DNA of 64,000 nt from assembly GCA_037013685.1 (NCBI GenBank), contig CM072898.1:2604001-2668000 (forward strand), in the 5' to 3' direction. Source of the DNA: Acridotheres tristis (lineage: Eukaryota; Chordata; Aves; Passeriformes; Sturnidae). Of the stretch, positions 37,303 to 49,319 are shown one piece after another. Position 1 is the stretch's first letter. Every line of letters begins with the position of its first letter. The notes below the pieces were generated by a model, which had not been told where the DNA came from, ran no database searches, and was given only the letters and a program-made list of their open reading frames with translations. A program made the position numbers and the translations under genes.

Positions 37303-38222
37303 CCTCCAGACCACAAATCATGCTGGTTTGTACCTGAAAGACCATAAATTTCTCTGTTTGCAGAGCACTGGCAGCTTGCCTGGGAACTTCCATTAAAAGA
37401 TGTAGTTCTGCAATACACCTCACAGTGTCAAAGGTGGTATATTTAGCATGCAAAGGAAAGCTCTAAGGTCATGTCTGTGATTTTAAAAAAAAAATCTCTG
37501 GTTAATTTGATTGCATTAATCTGTGTGTCATGTTCCTATGAGGCTGTTGGTGTGCTTCCTCCAGTACTATTGCAGTCCATTCCCAGCTTTTATATTATTC
37601 CATTTAGTTTTGTTGCACAACCCTTGCTCCAGGATGAACCTATGAATTCATGTTTTGGTGATGTGAAGCAATATAGCCCTGACCTTGCCATGGTTCCTCA
37701 CACTCACATAAAGTGTCCTCTGAAGCCAGGGAGAGTTTGGCTCTAGAAGCTGATGGCAGGACAGGTCATGTCCTTTATATCCCAGGCAGGCAAGATCTGC
37801 CTGTGTGCTCATGGCTCCCGGGCCTTTCCAGCACCTTCCTGCCTGACAGGGAGGAGACATCACCTGGCTCCAATGTGCACTTTGTGCTGGGATCACACAC
37901 TGTAAATTCATGAAAGTGAGTCCACCCAGCACAATTAATGGGCACATGTGTGAAATACAACCTTTTCTGAGGAGCCCATTTCTGGCGCTGCCTCCTGCTG
38001 CCCCATGCCAAAGCTATGAACTAATCCCATTTACAATTGTTTTGCTCAACATATGGGTCCCAGATAGGGAGAAACAGCAAAAAAAGACAAATTTAACTCA
38101 CTATGGGCAAGTCCCCACTGTCCTGGGTGTGGGTACTGGTGAGCTTGGCTCTACAACAGAGGAAGGACAAGAAGCCAAAGAGAGGAGAAAAGCTGGGCTG
38201 GGAGTGGCAGAGGAAGATTCTG
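37303..38222. other. Sequence between two copies of an unassigned repeat
   Basis: No coding signal. A poly-A of 10 lies near 37484-37493. A segment at about 38118-38150 resembles the left flank of the first repeat copy, suggesting that the second copy is longer or carries an insert of about 65 bases. Confidence 0.4.
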
Positions 38223-38280
38223 TGTGTGCCTGGGAAGGAAACAATGGGACACGGGGAAGGAATGAAAAGAACCACATCCT
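38223..38280. repeat. Unassigned repeat, copy 2
   Basis: Begins TGTGTGCCTGGGAAGG and ends AAAAGAACCACATCCT, matching the copy about 1 kb upstream in the same orientation. The two flanks differ, so this looks like two separate diverged copies rather than a recent local duplication. Confidence 0.5.
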
Positions 38281-39162
38281 TGTCTGCATCACAGCCCTGC
38301 AGTTTGAGTCCCTCACACTGCACCAACCCCCAGTGCCCTGTTCTCACACTGCTCCCCTGTGACTGCTGTGCTGCAGCTCCATCCCATCACATGTGTCTCA
38401 CCCAGGCACCATGAGGGCAGCAGTGCTCTTAGCATGTCAGATCACATCAAAATGACATTTGGATGTGTTCCCCACCCATTTGGGCCTATTGCAGCTCCTT
38501 AGAATTAAGCTACAGTCCCACAACCTCTGCTGAACATAAGCCAAAAGATGTTCCTCCCTTCCCTCTGCTCCTGACCTCAGACCAAACTAACCCTGCTGCA
38601 GGCAGATAAGCTCTCTTTGGAGGAAGCCTTCCCACCAATGCTTCCTGGAGAAGAGCTACCCAAGGGAAGGACGAAGGCAAGATGGAATTTCCTTGCACAC
38701 TCTTGTACCTATGTCCTCTCACATCTGCTTCCACTCGGTTTCTCAAGCTCAGTGTCTTGTTTGTGAACTGCTGTATGTCTTATTGATGGCAATATTGATT
38801 CTTTTCCATTACTGCTATATTCCACAACATATTATTAACATTAACCATTGTACACTCATTGTATGTTCAAAGCATTTGCAACTACTTACTGTTTATTTGT
38901 CCTAAAAGCAGTGTGAGGGAAGTGGGGATGTCAGCATGAGAACCCCACTCAGCAAATGCACCAGTCACTGCAGGGAGGGTAAGAGTTACCAACAGCATCC
39001 TTGGCAGCTGAGTGTCTTTGGGTATAAACAACACAGAAATTTACAATTCACAGTTCCCTTCAGACACAAAACATGTCTGCCAGTGTCCATTCAGTGAGTC
39101 ATCTTAAGAACTCTTAGCCATATACAATGAACAAAGATGGTTTAAAAGAGGTGTGTTTATAA
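38281..39162. other. Gene-free stretch
   Basis: Unique-looking sequence; no coding, RNA or repeat signal that I can support. Confidence 0.5.
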
Positions 39163-39330
39163 ACACACACACACACACACATATATATGTGCATGTACAT
39201 ATGAATAGATGGTTATACATGCATATATACCTACCTAATGTATAAGGTAGAACTGCCAATATACCATAACAAATTCTGTATTATATTGTAGATATTATAT
39301 ATGGTTTATATTATATATACATATCCCAAC
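39163..39330. repeat. AC/AT microsatellite and AT-rich tract
   Basis: Nine AC units (39163-39180) run directly into four AT units (39181-39188). These are followed by about 140 bases of AT-rich sequence with many ATAT and TATA steps, including TATTATATATG and TATATTATATATAC. This is typical simple-repeat-derived DNA. Confidence 0.9.
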
Positions 39331-42300
39331 GAGATATAATCAGGTTTCATTTTGCTTCAGTAAGCGTTGGGCTATGGCCAAGGTAATCTATCAGAATATT
39401 TGGGGTTCCCTGTTTGGAAGGTGAACTATAAATGTGCCACTTCACTGTCTCCAAAAGGCAGAGGAACTTTATCCCCTGCTCACAGCACCTGTGACAGTGT
39501 TGGGTTGGCATTCATCCAGAGAAGCCTGAACAACCAGAACATCACCACCCTCTCAGCTCTCTAGGTCCTGTTTCTCTGAGGTCACACCACAATAAGTAGC
39601 ACTGCTGCCTGGAGAGCTTCTGCTGCTGAGAGTGTGAAGGGACAGCTTACACACCTGGAAAAGTGCAGTGTCCTTCAGCATTTTCTTGTTCACTGCAGAG
39701 AGAAAGTGAGTCATGAGAAGCCTTAAGGTGGAGCACTCAAAACAAGGAGTGTATAAATGATTAGCTAGCAAGGGAAGGTCAGCACTAGTCCTTCAAGTCT
39801 GAGCATGTTCCATTAAGGATGGCACATAAATAATCCCAGCTGAGTGCCTGTGGTTGCAGGAGAGCAGCTATCACCCTTCTAGCCTGACATGTCTCTGACT
39901 CATAGACCATCATCAATGAGGCTGATCTCAGTTTTCTCAAAAAAAAGCTAGTTAAGGTTATAGAAGTGGTAAAAAATGGAATTTGATCAACAGATCCAGT
40001 TTCAGGATGCACACTTTTTACAAACCAAAAACCCTTCACTACAGGGAGAGCCAAATGCAAGGATGGAAGATGGACCGAATTCTATTTACACTCTTGCAGA
40101 AATGCAATTAATCATCTTGTCAGATAAGATCCAATTGCAGAATCTTTATTAGCACACTGATGAAAATGAAAGAGCATACACTGCCTATTTTCTTCAGATC
40201 ACAGATTGAATTTAAAGCTTTTGGTGATAAAGAAAATATCAGTTGACCTCGTCAGTGAGCGAGAATGACTAGTGATTCACTTGGAGGTATCTGACAAGAA
40301 CACTGAGATCTTTTTTCCTAGAATAAACTACTGATTTAATAGAAAATATTTTGTGGATAATACACCTGAGTACACTAAGTATGTTATCCTTAAATGCAGC
40401 ACTGATACTTGTGGCATTGCATGATGAAGCATCTAACTACTGACCAAAGGCAATTTTCAGCAAAATCAACTGTATCAACTATCCAGGACACTGCTGTAGT
40501 TTATTATGCAGTTTATTATCTGAGGCTGCTCTTACACATCTCTGACACCACATCTCTTGTACAGCTACCAAGTAGCTGAGTACCTTTTTTACCTTTTGGC
40601 ACTAAGCTTTTCTTCAGATCATCTGCTGTAAATTTTTTGTCATGAATTGAACAGGTAAGCTGTATCACAGAGATGGGACAAATCCTTAATGGTGCAGAGA
40701 AACAAAAGCTACTGTGGAATGGGAAAATAAGAATTCATATATGTTTAGACTAAAGGTCTTATGCTAAAATGTACTGAAGTAATTTCACAGGCATCTGCAT
40801 AAGAAAGGATAGATTGCACAGCATTGGGTGAAATGGTAATTTTTTCAGCCTATTTCTCTTTAGAAATTCAAGAACACAATCCTACCACAGCCCAGAAATT
40901 AGAAGGAATACCAGGAAAAGTGAAATATATCAATAATAGCAACATAATCATCAGTCTGCCTATTCTGAGTGAGATTCTCACATGTATTTGTCCTTCACCT
41001 GCAGTCAGTCTGGGGCACTTTGATCCCTTGTCCAAGCAGGTATCTGGCTGAAAGGAGCCAAGAGCCCACAGAGATGCAAAGCCGAGGCCAAAAGCTGTCA
41101 GTGAGCTGTGTGGGATGAGAATGGATGAGGATCCCTGGAGTGCAGGATGCTCTGGAGCAGGGAGAGCAGGGGCACGGGAGTGCCTGTGGGTCTGTGGCTC
41201 CTGTCCCAGCTGCAGTGGGGCAGGTGACAAGTGAGTGATGCCACTACAAAACCGGAATGTTGAGCCATCCCTGCCCCTCCTTGCTGCCAGGTGGGTGGCA
41301 GGAATGGTGACTCTCCTGCCCTCTGACTGTAGGGCAGGAAGGGGTTTCCATACATTTGGGTAAAAGTCGGATGTGTGCCCATGGCCAGGGCACTGTCCAG
41401 CCTCAGTGCCCCGGGCTTTGCAGCACTCCCTCTGCAGCCACCACTTTCTGTCTGGAGTCCTTCTCAGCTCCTCAGGTGCTGCCAGAGTGGGCCTTGCTGG
41501 TGATTTAATGAACTGTAGAATGAAAATGCAATTTTTCATTTTAACGAGGTTTAGCTCTACGCAGAAATGTACAAAATTCAATTAAATAATTTTGCATTGG
41601 TCCCTGTCTAAATACATCCATAGCTATACGTCTTGTCTTAATGTAATATATTTGTGGATGTGGTCCATGCATAATTTTGATGTGAGAATCTTTACAAATT
41701 TCTTAAACAAACATTATCTATGGAGTAGAAAATCCTTAATATGAACCATTCTTACCCCTCAGCATAGTTGAGATACAAGGGAGACATATTCTTTTCTATA
41801 CAACAATTATATTTTTCAGGATCCCCAAAATCTGATATTGAACTGGCTAAGCAAAGAGACAAGTCTCTTGCTTTGGTAAATCGATGCCAACTTCTCACCT
41901 GTCAGACAACTTTGATTAACACTTGACCATGTCTGGTTTGCAGATTTATTTATCTTTCTACTTTCAAAATAAAGTAAAATATCAGAAAAGGTACTTGAAA
42001 AACAACAGAAAAGATGTCTGAGAAATGCCAGTTGTTCAAACAACAACAAGTGAAACTGGGAGACAGAATTTGCTTTGTTTGCATATGTGGGGAGTGGCAG
42101 AAGGAGGCAGAACCACTGAGGAGCCATGACACCATTTTCAAGTTATAAGATCCTCTTCTAAGCCACAACAGATGTTATATTCTGAGTTTGCATCATTCTT
42201 GTCTCCATTCTGCAATCACATGGATACTCACTACTGCAGCAGTAGCTGGGGCAAGGAGACAAAACATAAAGGCCTTGTTTAGACAGCTGAGCTTCTGAAA

Positions 42301-45300
42301 AGGTTAAAATCTAAAATGAATTGTAAGTTCTGCCTGTGGACTAGCCCCATATAGACACATTTGCCTGGAACAGTATTTTTCATGTGCATTTCTACAGGCA
42401 AAGTGAGTGCTGAGATCCTGGGTGTGCAGTTTACTCATGCAGAAATAATGAAAGCAGTGTCTTGCCTGTTTTCTCCTTCCATAGGTACCACACAGGGCTG
42501 TGTTCCCAAAGCAAGTGTCAGTGAAATAGTATCTGCATCCTTTTGTGCAAAACTAAAGAACAAGACAGAACAGAATAAAAGTTACAAACTAATCAGAGGT
42601 GTGGAAGCTGCTTCAGATCTGCATACATTTAAATGATTAAATAACCAACTGAACTACTGAAGCAGGGCTATCATTCTTTGCCAGTGTGACCCTCAGGCCT
42701 GTGTTAAGTGTGTGAATGCTTTTATGCCAAGCAGGCCAGCATGTTAGAGAGGAGACTGGTGACTCGCAGTTCCCTGTAATGAACTATGCTGAAAAAGAAA
42801 TTTTAAACTTGTAAACTCTGCCTTCATCACACAGGCACATTGCTATGACACAGCTGACTGGGAACACAAACAACTTCTCAGATAAATATGTAACAAAGGC
42901 CATAGACTTATTCCTTTTAAAAGACAGGAGGAATAAACCCCCAAAGTTGACCAAGCTATTTCTTTCTGTTGCCTTTGTTATTTTCCCAGTATCTCTGGAC
43001 CTCAGTCAAAATGAGAGCTGTCCACCCAAGCCTTCCCACTGATTTCTCTGGGGCTTGGATGAGCCTTTCTTGTTATCAGGACTTGGTGCTGACCTCAGTC
43101 TGCCATCTCATCACCCTGGTTCCCAGGAACTGAGAACAGAAGACCCCAAACAACTTGAGGAAAGAATTCAGATTAAAATTGCCTGGGACAGGTCTCAATA
43201 TGTGTTTTGAGATAACTGCTAGTTAAGACAGGGCTTCAAAATCCAAACAAAGGGGAGATGTCTTGGCACAATATCCCAGTATATGTTTGAAGAGCATCAT
43301 ACACCATGAAGCTGAAGGCTTTGGGCAGTGCTGATGATTTAATAACACTAAAATACAAAATGGGACTGAATTGAATTTGAAATCTGACCATTTTCTTGTT
43401 CTCTTGACTTTGCCAGTATACATTACTGCTTCATTTTTTCTGGGAAAATAGGAAATACAGGCAAACCTTGAAGGTGTAACTTTCTGCCTGGACCTGCAGT
43501 GCTTCAGGCAGCTGCCTGGGCCTGGGCACAAATCCTGTGTCACACAGAATGGCACAGGGGACATCCCAGCCCTTCCCAGACTTGATAGCAAAGCCTTGTC
43601 AAGCCCTGCCATGCATTTGGGTCCTGGCCCAGAACACATCCTCTAAACGTGACTCCTTGCAGACCAGCAGCCTTCTATTCTCCCATCACCTGTGTCACCT
43701 CCTGCTTTGCACAAAATCTGTCGAGCACAAGGGAAAAAAATGTCATTGCCAGTTCCAGTCATCTGGTAAGACCTTGTGTATGAGATGGAAGAGCACGTGG
43801 CACCCAGAACAACATCAGAACACAGCTCTACTTGAACCCAGTGTGTTTGACTAAGGAAGTAAAACCAGGAGAAAAAATAGAGGAATAACATTTGGTTTAA
43901 TGACCACAATAAATGGCTACTAACCAGGTAGCAATCCAGAGGTTTCCATAAGCCCATGAGCTTTGCCAGGCTCCTGGGGATATCCAAAGCTCTCTTCTCA
44001 GGTGGGAGAGCAGGACACCGGGGGTATTCCTCAATTTATCCCTTTATTCACACCTAGGAAGTCCCTGTTGTGGACAGCAAACCACAGCAAGCAGAGGAGG
44101 CAGCCCTCTTTCCCAATGTGCAAACCCACACTCAGGGAGGGAGCTGCACCCAGCACAGTGCACCCCCAAACTTCTGGATTTTAGGAGGATCAACCACCTT
44201 CTTTGTGGATATCTCTGCCTTTGGGAGCTCTCTGCTGTTCCTCAAGGGCTGTGACTGCTCCAGGGAAGGAGGAATTTTTTTTTTTTTTAAATCACGCTTT
44301 TAGGCTTGTGCTTTATTATGGGTGGCAATTTTTATCATACTTTTGAAAGGAGGGGTTCAGTACACCTTCGAGGATTTGAGTGTTTGCATTTTTGCTTGGT
44401 TTTTTTTCTGTTTAGATGAGACAGACTATAACACGGATTTGAAAAATAAAGTTTGTTAATACCCTGCTAGCTTTAAAAGAGAAGGTCTGGCATCCACATC
44501 TTCTTTTAAGGGTTTTGATTTTTCAGGTATGAACCCCGTGCAGCAGAGGAGCCAGATCATTTGGCAATAATGCAAAGTGTGGCACGGTAACACTTCACAC
44601 AAATCCTTGCACACACACAGTTTTGCTGAAGTACAGGTAAATATTTAATAGAACTATAGCTGGAGAAACTAAGATTCCAGAAATTTGAAAGGTGGCTCCA
44701 TGAGTAAAACTGGTTTGAACATCCTATTGGCACAGGCAGAGCTGAACCACTGTGGGTCAGGGGAATGAGCTCAGCTCCCTGTAACAGCAGGATGAGCACT
44801 AAGAGCATTGAGCCTTCTGCCAATCAACCCCAAAATTCCCCTAACCACTGATCCCTCACCCCTGCATGCTGATGCCTCACTGCTGTGTTTCTTACCCTCA
44901 TCAGATTCCTGTTTTGGCTGTTTTCTGGTTTGTTTAGTAAACTCTGATGTGCTAAATAATTTTTTTTCTTCTCCACTCTCAGTGTCATTCTGTACTACAA
45001 TGCTTCAGTGCCACTTAGTATTGATGAGGAACAGTGCATTGACTGCAATGTATGTTGCTCATGTTCTTCTTCACTGTTACAATGACTCATTATTCACAGT
45101 GTGTTTATGTAATATCATAAATACCAATCTCTGGTATTTATGCAGCATAGTATTTACTTGGGCAAGTTGCCACATGCACTAAAGAAGTAAACAAAGAGCC
45201 ATTCTTCAGAGGGTTAAAAAAATCTTAAAATTAATCCAATTTTCTTTCATAAGGCACTCCTTGTTATTTTACCTAAAGTGGCTCTTTAAGATATACAGTA

Positions 45301-45821
45301 TGATAAAACACAATTCCTGGGAGACGTAATTATGGTTCCTAAGAGACTGGTGAATAAACAATCAGGAATAGAGTGTTTATTTTCCCTAGGTTTTTCTTAA
45401 CTATTAATGGAAGGCATAAAAAAAAAAACAAACTGGGGAGGAATGTGTTGGGGTTGATAAATGGTAAAAAACCTGAGGAGCACACTTCATTGAACACCCA
45501 AGATTTCTGCCTAAAAGCAGTACTATTTTATTTGATTGCAAATAATCCTATTTTGCTAATGCGTTTGCAGTGAGGGTAAATACCACAGTGGATTCTTTGT
45601 TTTGTTATATTTACTGTACTGTACATCAATGGCACAATGTGTGTTCCAAAGAGCTTGCCTTGTCTCACATTACCTTTGGGCATTAACACAAACAGCTTCC
45701 TTTGACTGAAGGTGACAAATCTCCTGTGTTGTAGGAAATATTCTGTCTGACACCAATTCCTGAGACATGGCAGGGGGCTCCCATCCAGTGCAGGGCTGAG
45801 CCATTGCCAGCACTTTCCTAG
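39331..45821. other. Gene-free stretch
   Basis: About 6.5 kb. The part at 41040-41480 is GC-richer and holds most of a 237-codon minus-strand frame (40868-41581). That frame has no recognisable domain, and its ends are ordinary AT-rich non-coding sequence, so I do not call it. A poly-T of about 15 lies at 44275-44289. No RNA gene is seen. Confidence 0.5.
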
Positions 45822-46208
45822 GAAATCAGGGACACTGCAGTCAGCCTTACACGTGTGACCACTGAAACCCTGGCAGCTACACTTGAATCAGCAGCTGAGG
45901 AAACCCCATTTGCCACCTGTGTATATCAGAATGCAACTGGATCAGATGCAGGGTTTAATAATACTGGTCCCCATAGAGTTATTCAAGTGATTCATCACCT
46001 AGAACCAGAGGCCACTGGTCACCTCTCTATGTCAGTAAATCAGACCAATGAAACCAAGCTATTAATTCAAATTGATGGTGTGAATCTTCAACTTGTCCTC
46101 ATCAGTAATATGGAAGTAAATGATGAACTTTGGAGGACCCTCACAGGAGCACAGCTTCACATCACAGATCCTGGGCTTGCACCAGCATCTGCCACTGCAG
46201 ATTTTTAA
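45822..46208 (+). other. Open segment with protein-like composition, product unknown
   Basis: A 128-codon open segment ending in TAA. It begins right after an in-frame TAG that sits at the end of a pyrimidine-rich CACTTTCCTAG, so it could be an acceptor-bounded terminal exon. A GTG at 45855 is the nearest start-like codon, and no ATG precedes the conserved-looking part. The peptide is acidic at first (ETLAATLESAAEETPFATC), then shows alternating hydrophobic strands (HRVIQVIHHLEPEATGHLSM, TKLLIQIDGVNLQLVLISN), and ends TADF. About 60 percent of codons start with a purine, as in real coding DNA. It reminds me loosely of the acidic C-terminal tails of zinc-finger transcription factors, but I cannot identify it. 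A retrocopy fragment or chance is possible. Confidence 0.3.
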
Positions 46209-48974
46209 TCTCAGGAATATAATGATCATGTGTTATTAGCATAGCAGAAGCAGACATAGACCTCACATTCCTCCTGTGGCAAGTGGATGTCAGAATAATA
46301 GATCACACTGCTGTAGTTAATACTCATTTATGATCTACTCATTTCCTTTTTTAAAAAAAGGCAACTAAAGTATTGATAAAGTCAATTTTGTGCCAGATCT
46401 GAAGTAAATGCCATTTCAGGTAGAAAAGCACACAGCTCATGAGTTATTGTCTAAATAATGGGCATCCCTTGCCTCTTTCTATCCTGCATATACAGATTTG
46501 CAAAAATGGCTACAAGAAAAATATATGCACAGATGAGTCTGGTCAAGCTAGTACATGTTCCTATCTTAAGAATTTATTAAAGAAGTGAATAAACATGCTT
46601 GATGTGGTAATTAACCCCATGGAAATAACAAATCTGGCCTTTATAGGGTTTTGTTTGTGCTGCTGTCATTAAGGACTATTCAGTATTTCCAAACTGGAAG
46701 CAGGTCTAAGGTTAAACCTCAGCAAATGATGGGGGAAGATGCACAGAATGGGGATAAGGGGACCCTGGCAGGGGAACCCAATGAGCAAGCCAGCCCACTT
46801 GTCACTGGTTCACTTCCTTGAGAGTCCAGAGAAGGGAAAGAGAGCAGCAATAAAACACATTGAATCCTACAAGCTTTGGGCAGTCTCAGCTTGGTAATCA
46901 CAAAAAAAAATTTACTTCCAAGCTCTTCAGTGCCAGGCTGATTTCCCTTGCCCAGGCAAACAAAGGTTTGCCCAGCCCTCTGCTGTCCTGGCATGTATGT
47001 GCAGGGCACAGGGCACGGCCATGCCCTGCCCTGCAGGCTCACAGGGGCATGGATTGCTCCTGCAGCTGGCTTCCCTGCTCCTCAGCCTCTGGATGCTCCC
47101 TTCCAAGGTTACTGAAATCTACAGGATCATTTCACAGCTTTCAATGGGCATTGGGTCAGGTTAATGTTTCCAAACCAGATACTAGAATGGACATAGAGTG
47201 GCACTTTGGCCCTCAGGCTGAACTTCTCCTTTGGCTTTAGGGTCCATCCTGCCCTGTCTTTTTTTCTAGCAGCTAACACCATTAGTGATGAAAGTCTATG
47301 TCTAAATGCCTTCTTTTCTGTAACAAAGTCCTCAAATTAATTGCCAGCAGTGTGATGCCTTTGAAGAAAATCTGCATTACTGCTGTAACTCTGATGGAGT
47401 GGATGTCCAGTGACTTACCAGACCTCTTGCTGACATCTGCTATGGCATGCAAACGACAGGCTGTAGCAATAACAAATGAGTTTCTATGTACACTGATCCC
47501 TCTGGTGAGGAGGTCCATCAGAGATGCCCTTCTGTTCAGGACACTTTGTCCTGGAGGAAGTCTAGTTAGTGAATATCCTGCAGCCACCCAGACAGGAGCA
47601 TGCTGGAGAGCCAGAGATGGTCAATACTGCTTGTGAGACAAACACACTTCTCCTCTTGTGCTACAAACCCATCTTGTCTTCTGGCTGCACTGAAGAGAAA
47701 ATGATCACCCAAGAAAGACAGCACAACACAGCAAAATTGAAAACACATTTAGCAATTTGCATACCTTGCATGCCATAGAACACCCCCAAATCCTGGTGGA
47801 AATGTGCATAATGTGCCAGACATCATGAACCCAGGAACTCCCCTCCCCATAATCCCTTGGGACCAAAAAGTTTCTGATTGTTCTCCAGCTTCCCCATAAA
47901 AGCTTCATTGTTACTGCAGCCCAGCCTTTACCAGGAGTCATGGCATCGGGCCACAGCCTCCAGGGACACTCTCAAGCTGCACAAAACAAGTTTTTCCAAA
48001 CAGTTTAAGTATTTCCCAGCCCAGACTCTCACATTCTAGTTGTTTGTGCAGGGACAGTAACCCACCAAGCCCTGCCTAAAATACTGGTTGTTTAAACTCC
48101 ACAGAGACATTTTTTGCTAACATTCCTTACTGCTGTAACCTCTTGACCATTTAAAGCTACTATTAATGTGCAGATTCCATAGGCCTAATGTCAAGGAGAC
48201 ATGCCTGCTGCAAAAAAAAGCAGCAATCAGACAATAGATACGTAATTGCTGCTTCCTCTGGACCATTATTGAGCTCACAATTTCTTAATTTAATTGGACT
48301 TTGCAGCAGTCCATGAGATACGTGCAGCATCGACTGAACAGCTCTTAGGAGCAGTAATATTTTGTGATGAAAGCAGCAAAATTTGCTCAATGGGAGTTGG
48401 CTGGATCCAGTGGCACTGGAGGAGCTGTGTCACTTGGAGAGGCCTGAGCCACCCCATGAGCAGCAGAACCAGGGTGCCAGATCAGTGCTCAGCTCCCTTG
48501 CTTGGTGCCCACAGCACTCCAGCACATGGCAGCTTTCCATGGTCATATTTTGGACAGCATTTGTCCAAGTTCCTGTGTAGAGATTTTACCCTCTTTTCTC
48601 ATCAGGCAGCATGATAATGGGAAGAGACCATTACAAAATTGCTTATAAATTTCTCCCCTGGGAGATGTGGAGGACCCCAGTGATGGTGCCAAGGACACAG
48701 ACGGGCTGGGTGCAGGGATTTGATGGCAGCAGGTAGAAGCTGGGAAGGATGAATGTCACTGGGACACTCTGCAGATGCTGTGACAGTCTCTGAAGGTGCC
48801 TGTCTTGCACATTGCTCATTTGCAAGGGGACACCAGAGTCAAAAACCTCATGATAATGGCTCAGGCTCCCCTCCTCCCACCAGAGAGAGCAACAGTGTCC
48901 CCCTCTCCAGGACATTTCTGCAGCCTCAATAGGCTCTACGTGAACATCAACCCATCATGATCCCCCTGCTTGCA
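46209..48974. other. Gene-free stretch
   Basis: No convincing gene. Overlapping frames on both strands at 47282-47636 (101 codons minus, 113 codons plus) have partly protein-like composition, but neither is recognisable nor flanked by clear splice signals. Confidence 0.45.
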
Positions 48975-49319
48975 GCACAGAGAGCAGCCTGAAGCTCACA
49001 GCCCCTGGGGATGTGATCAGGGTCTGCACAGAGCAGCCTAAAGCTCACAGCCCTTGGGGATGTGATCAGGGTCTGCACAGAGCAGCCTGAAGCTCACAGC
49101 CCGTGGGGATGTGATCAGGGTCTGCACAGAGCAGCCTGAAGCTCACTGCCCTTGGGGATGTGATCAGGATCTGCACAGAGCAGCCTGAAGCTCACAGCCC
49201 CTGGGGATGTGATCAGGGTCTGCACAGAGCAGCCTGAAGCTCACAGCCCCTGGGGATGTGATCAGGGTCTGCACAGAGCAGCCTGAAGCTCACAGCCCCT
49301 GGGGATGTGATCAGGGTCT
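48975..49319. repeat. 49-base minisatellite, seven copies
   Basis: Units start at 48975, 49026, 49075, 49124, 49173, 49222 and 49271. All are 49 bases except the first, which carries two extra bases. Each unit starts GCACAGAGCAGCCTGAAGCT, contains the palindrome TGATCA, and ends CAGGGTCT. Copies 5-7 are identical over their length, while copies 1-4 carry private substitutions, such as CCTAAAG in copy 2, CCCGTGG in copy 3 and CACTGCC in copy 4. Because 49 is not a multiple of three, the array is not a peptide repeat. Confidence 0.97.

Noticed and set aside
40868..41581. 237-codon minus-strand frame
   Set aside because: It spans a GC-richer patch that lowers stop frequency. It has no domain or splice support, and its ends run into ordinary AT-rich sequence.
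47282..47636. Overlapping protein-like frames on opposite strands
   Set aside because: Neither is recognisable and they lack clear boundaries; retained only as a remark in the surrounding stretch.
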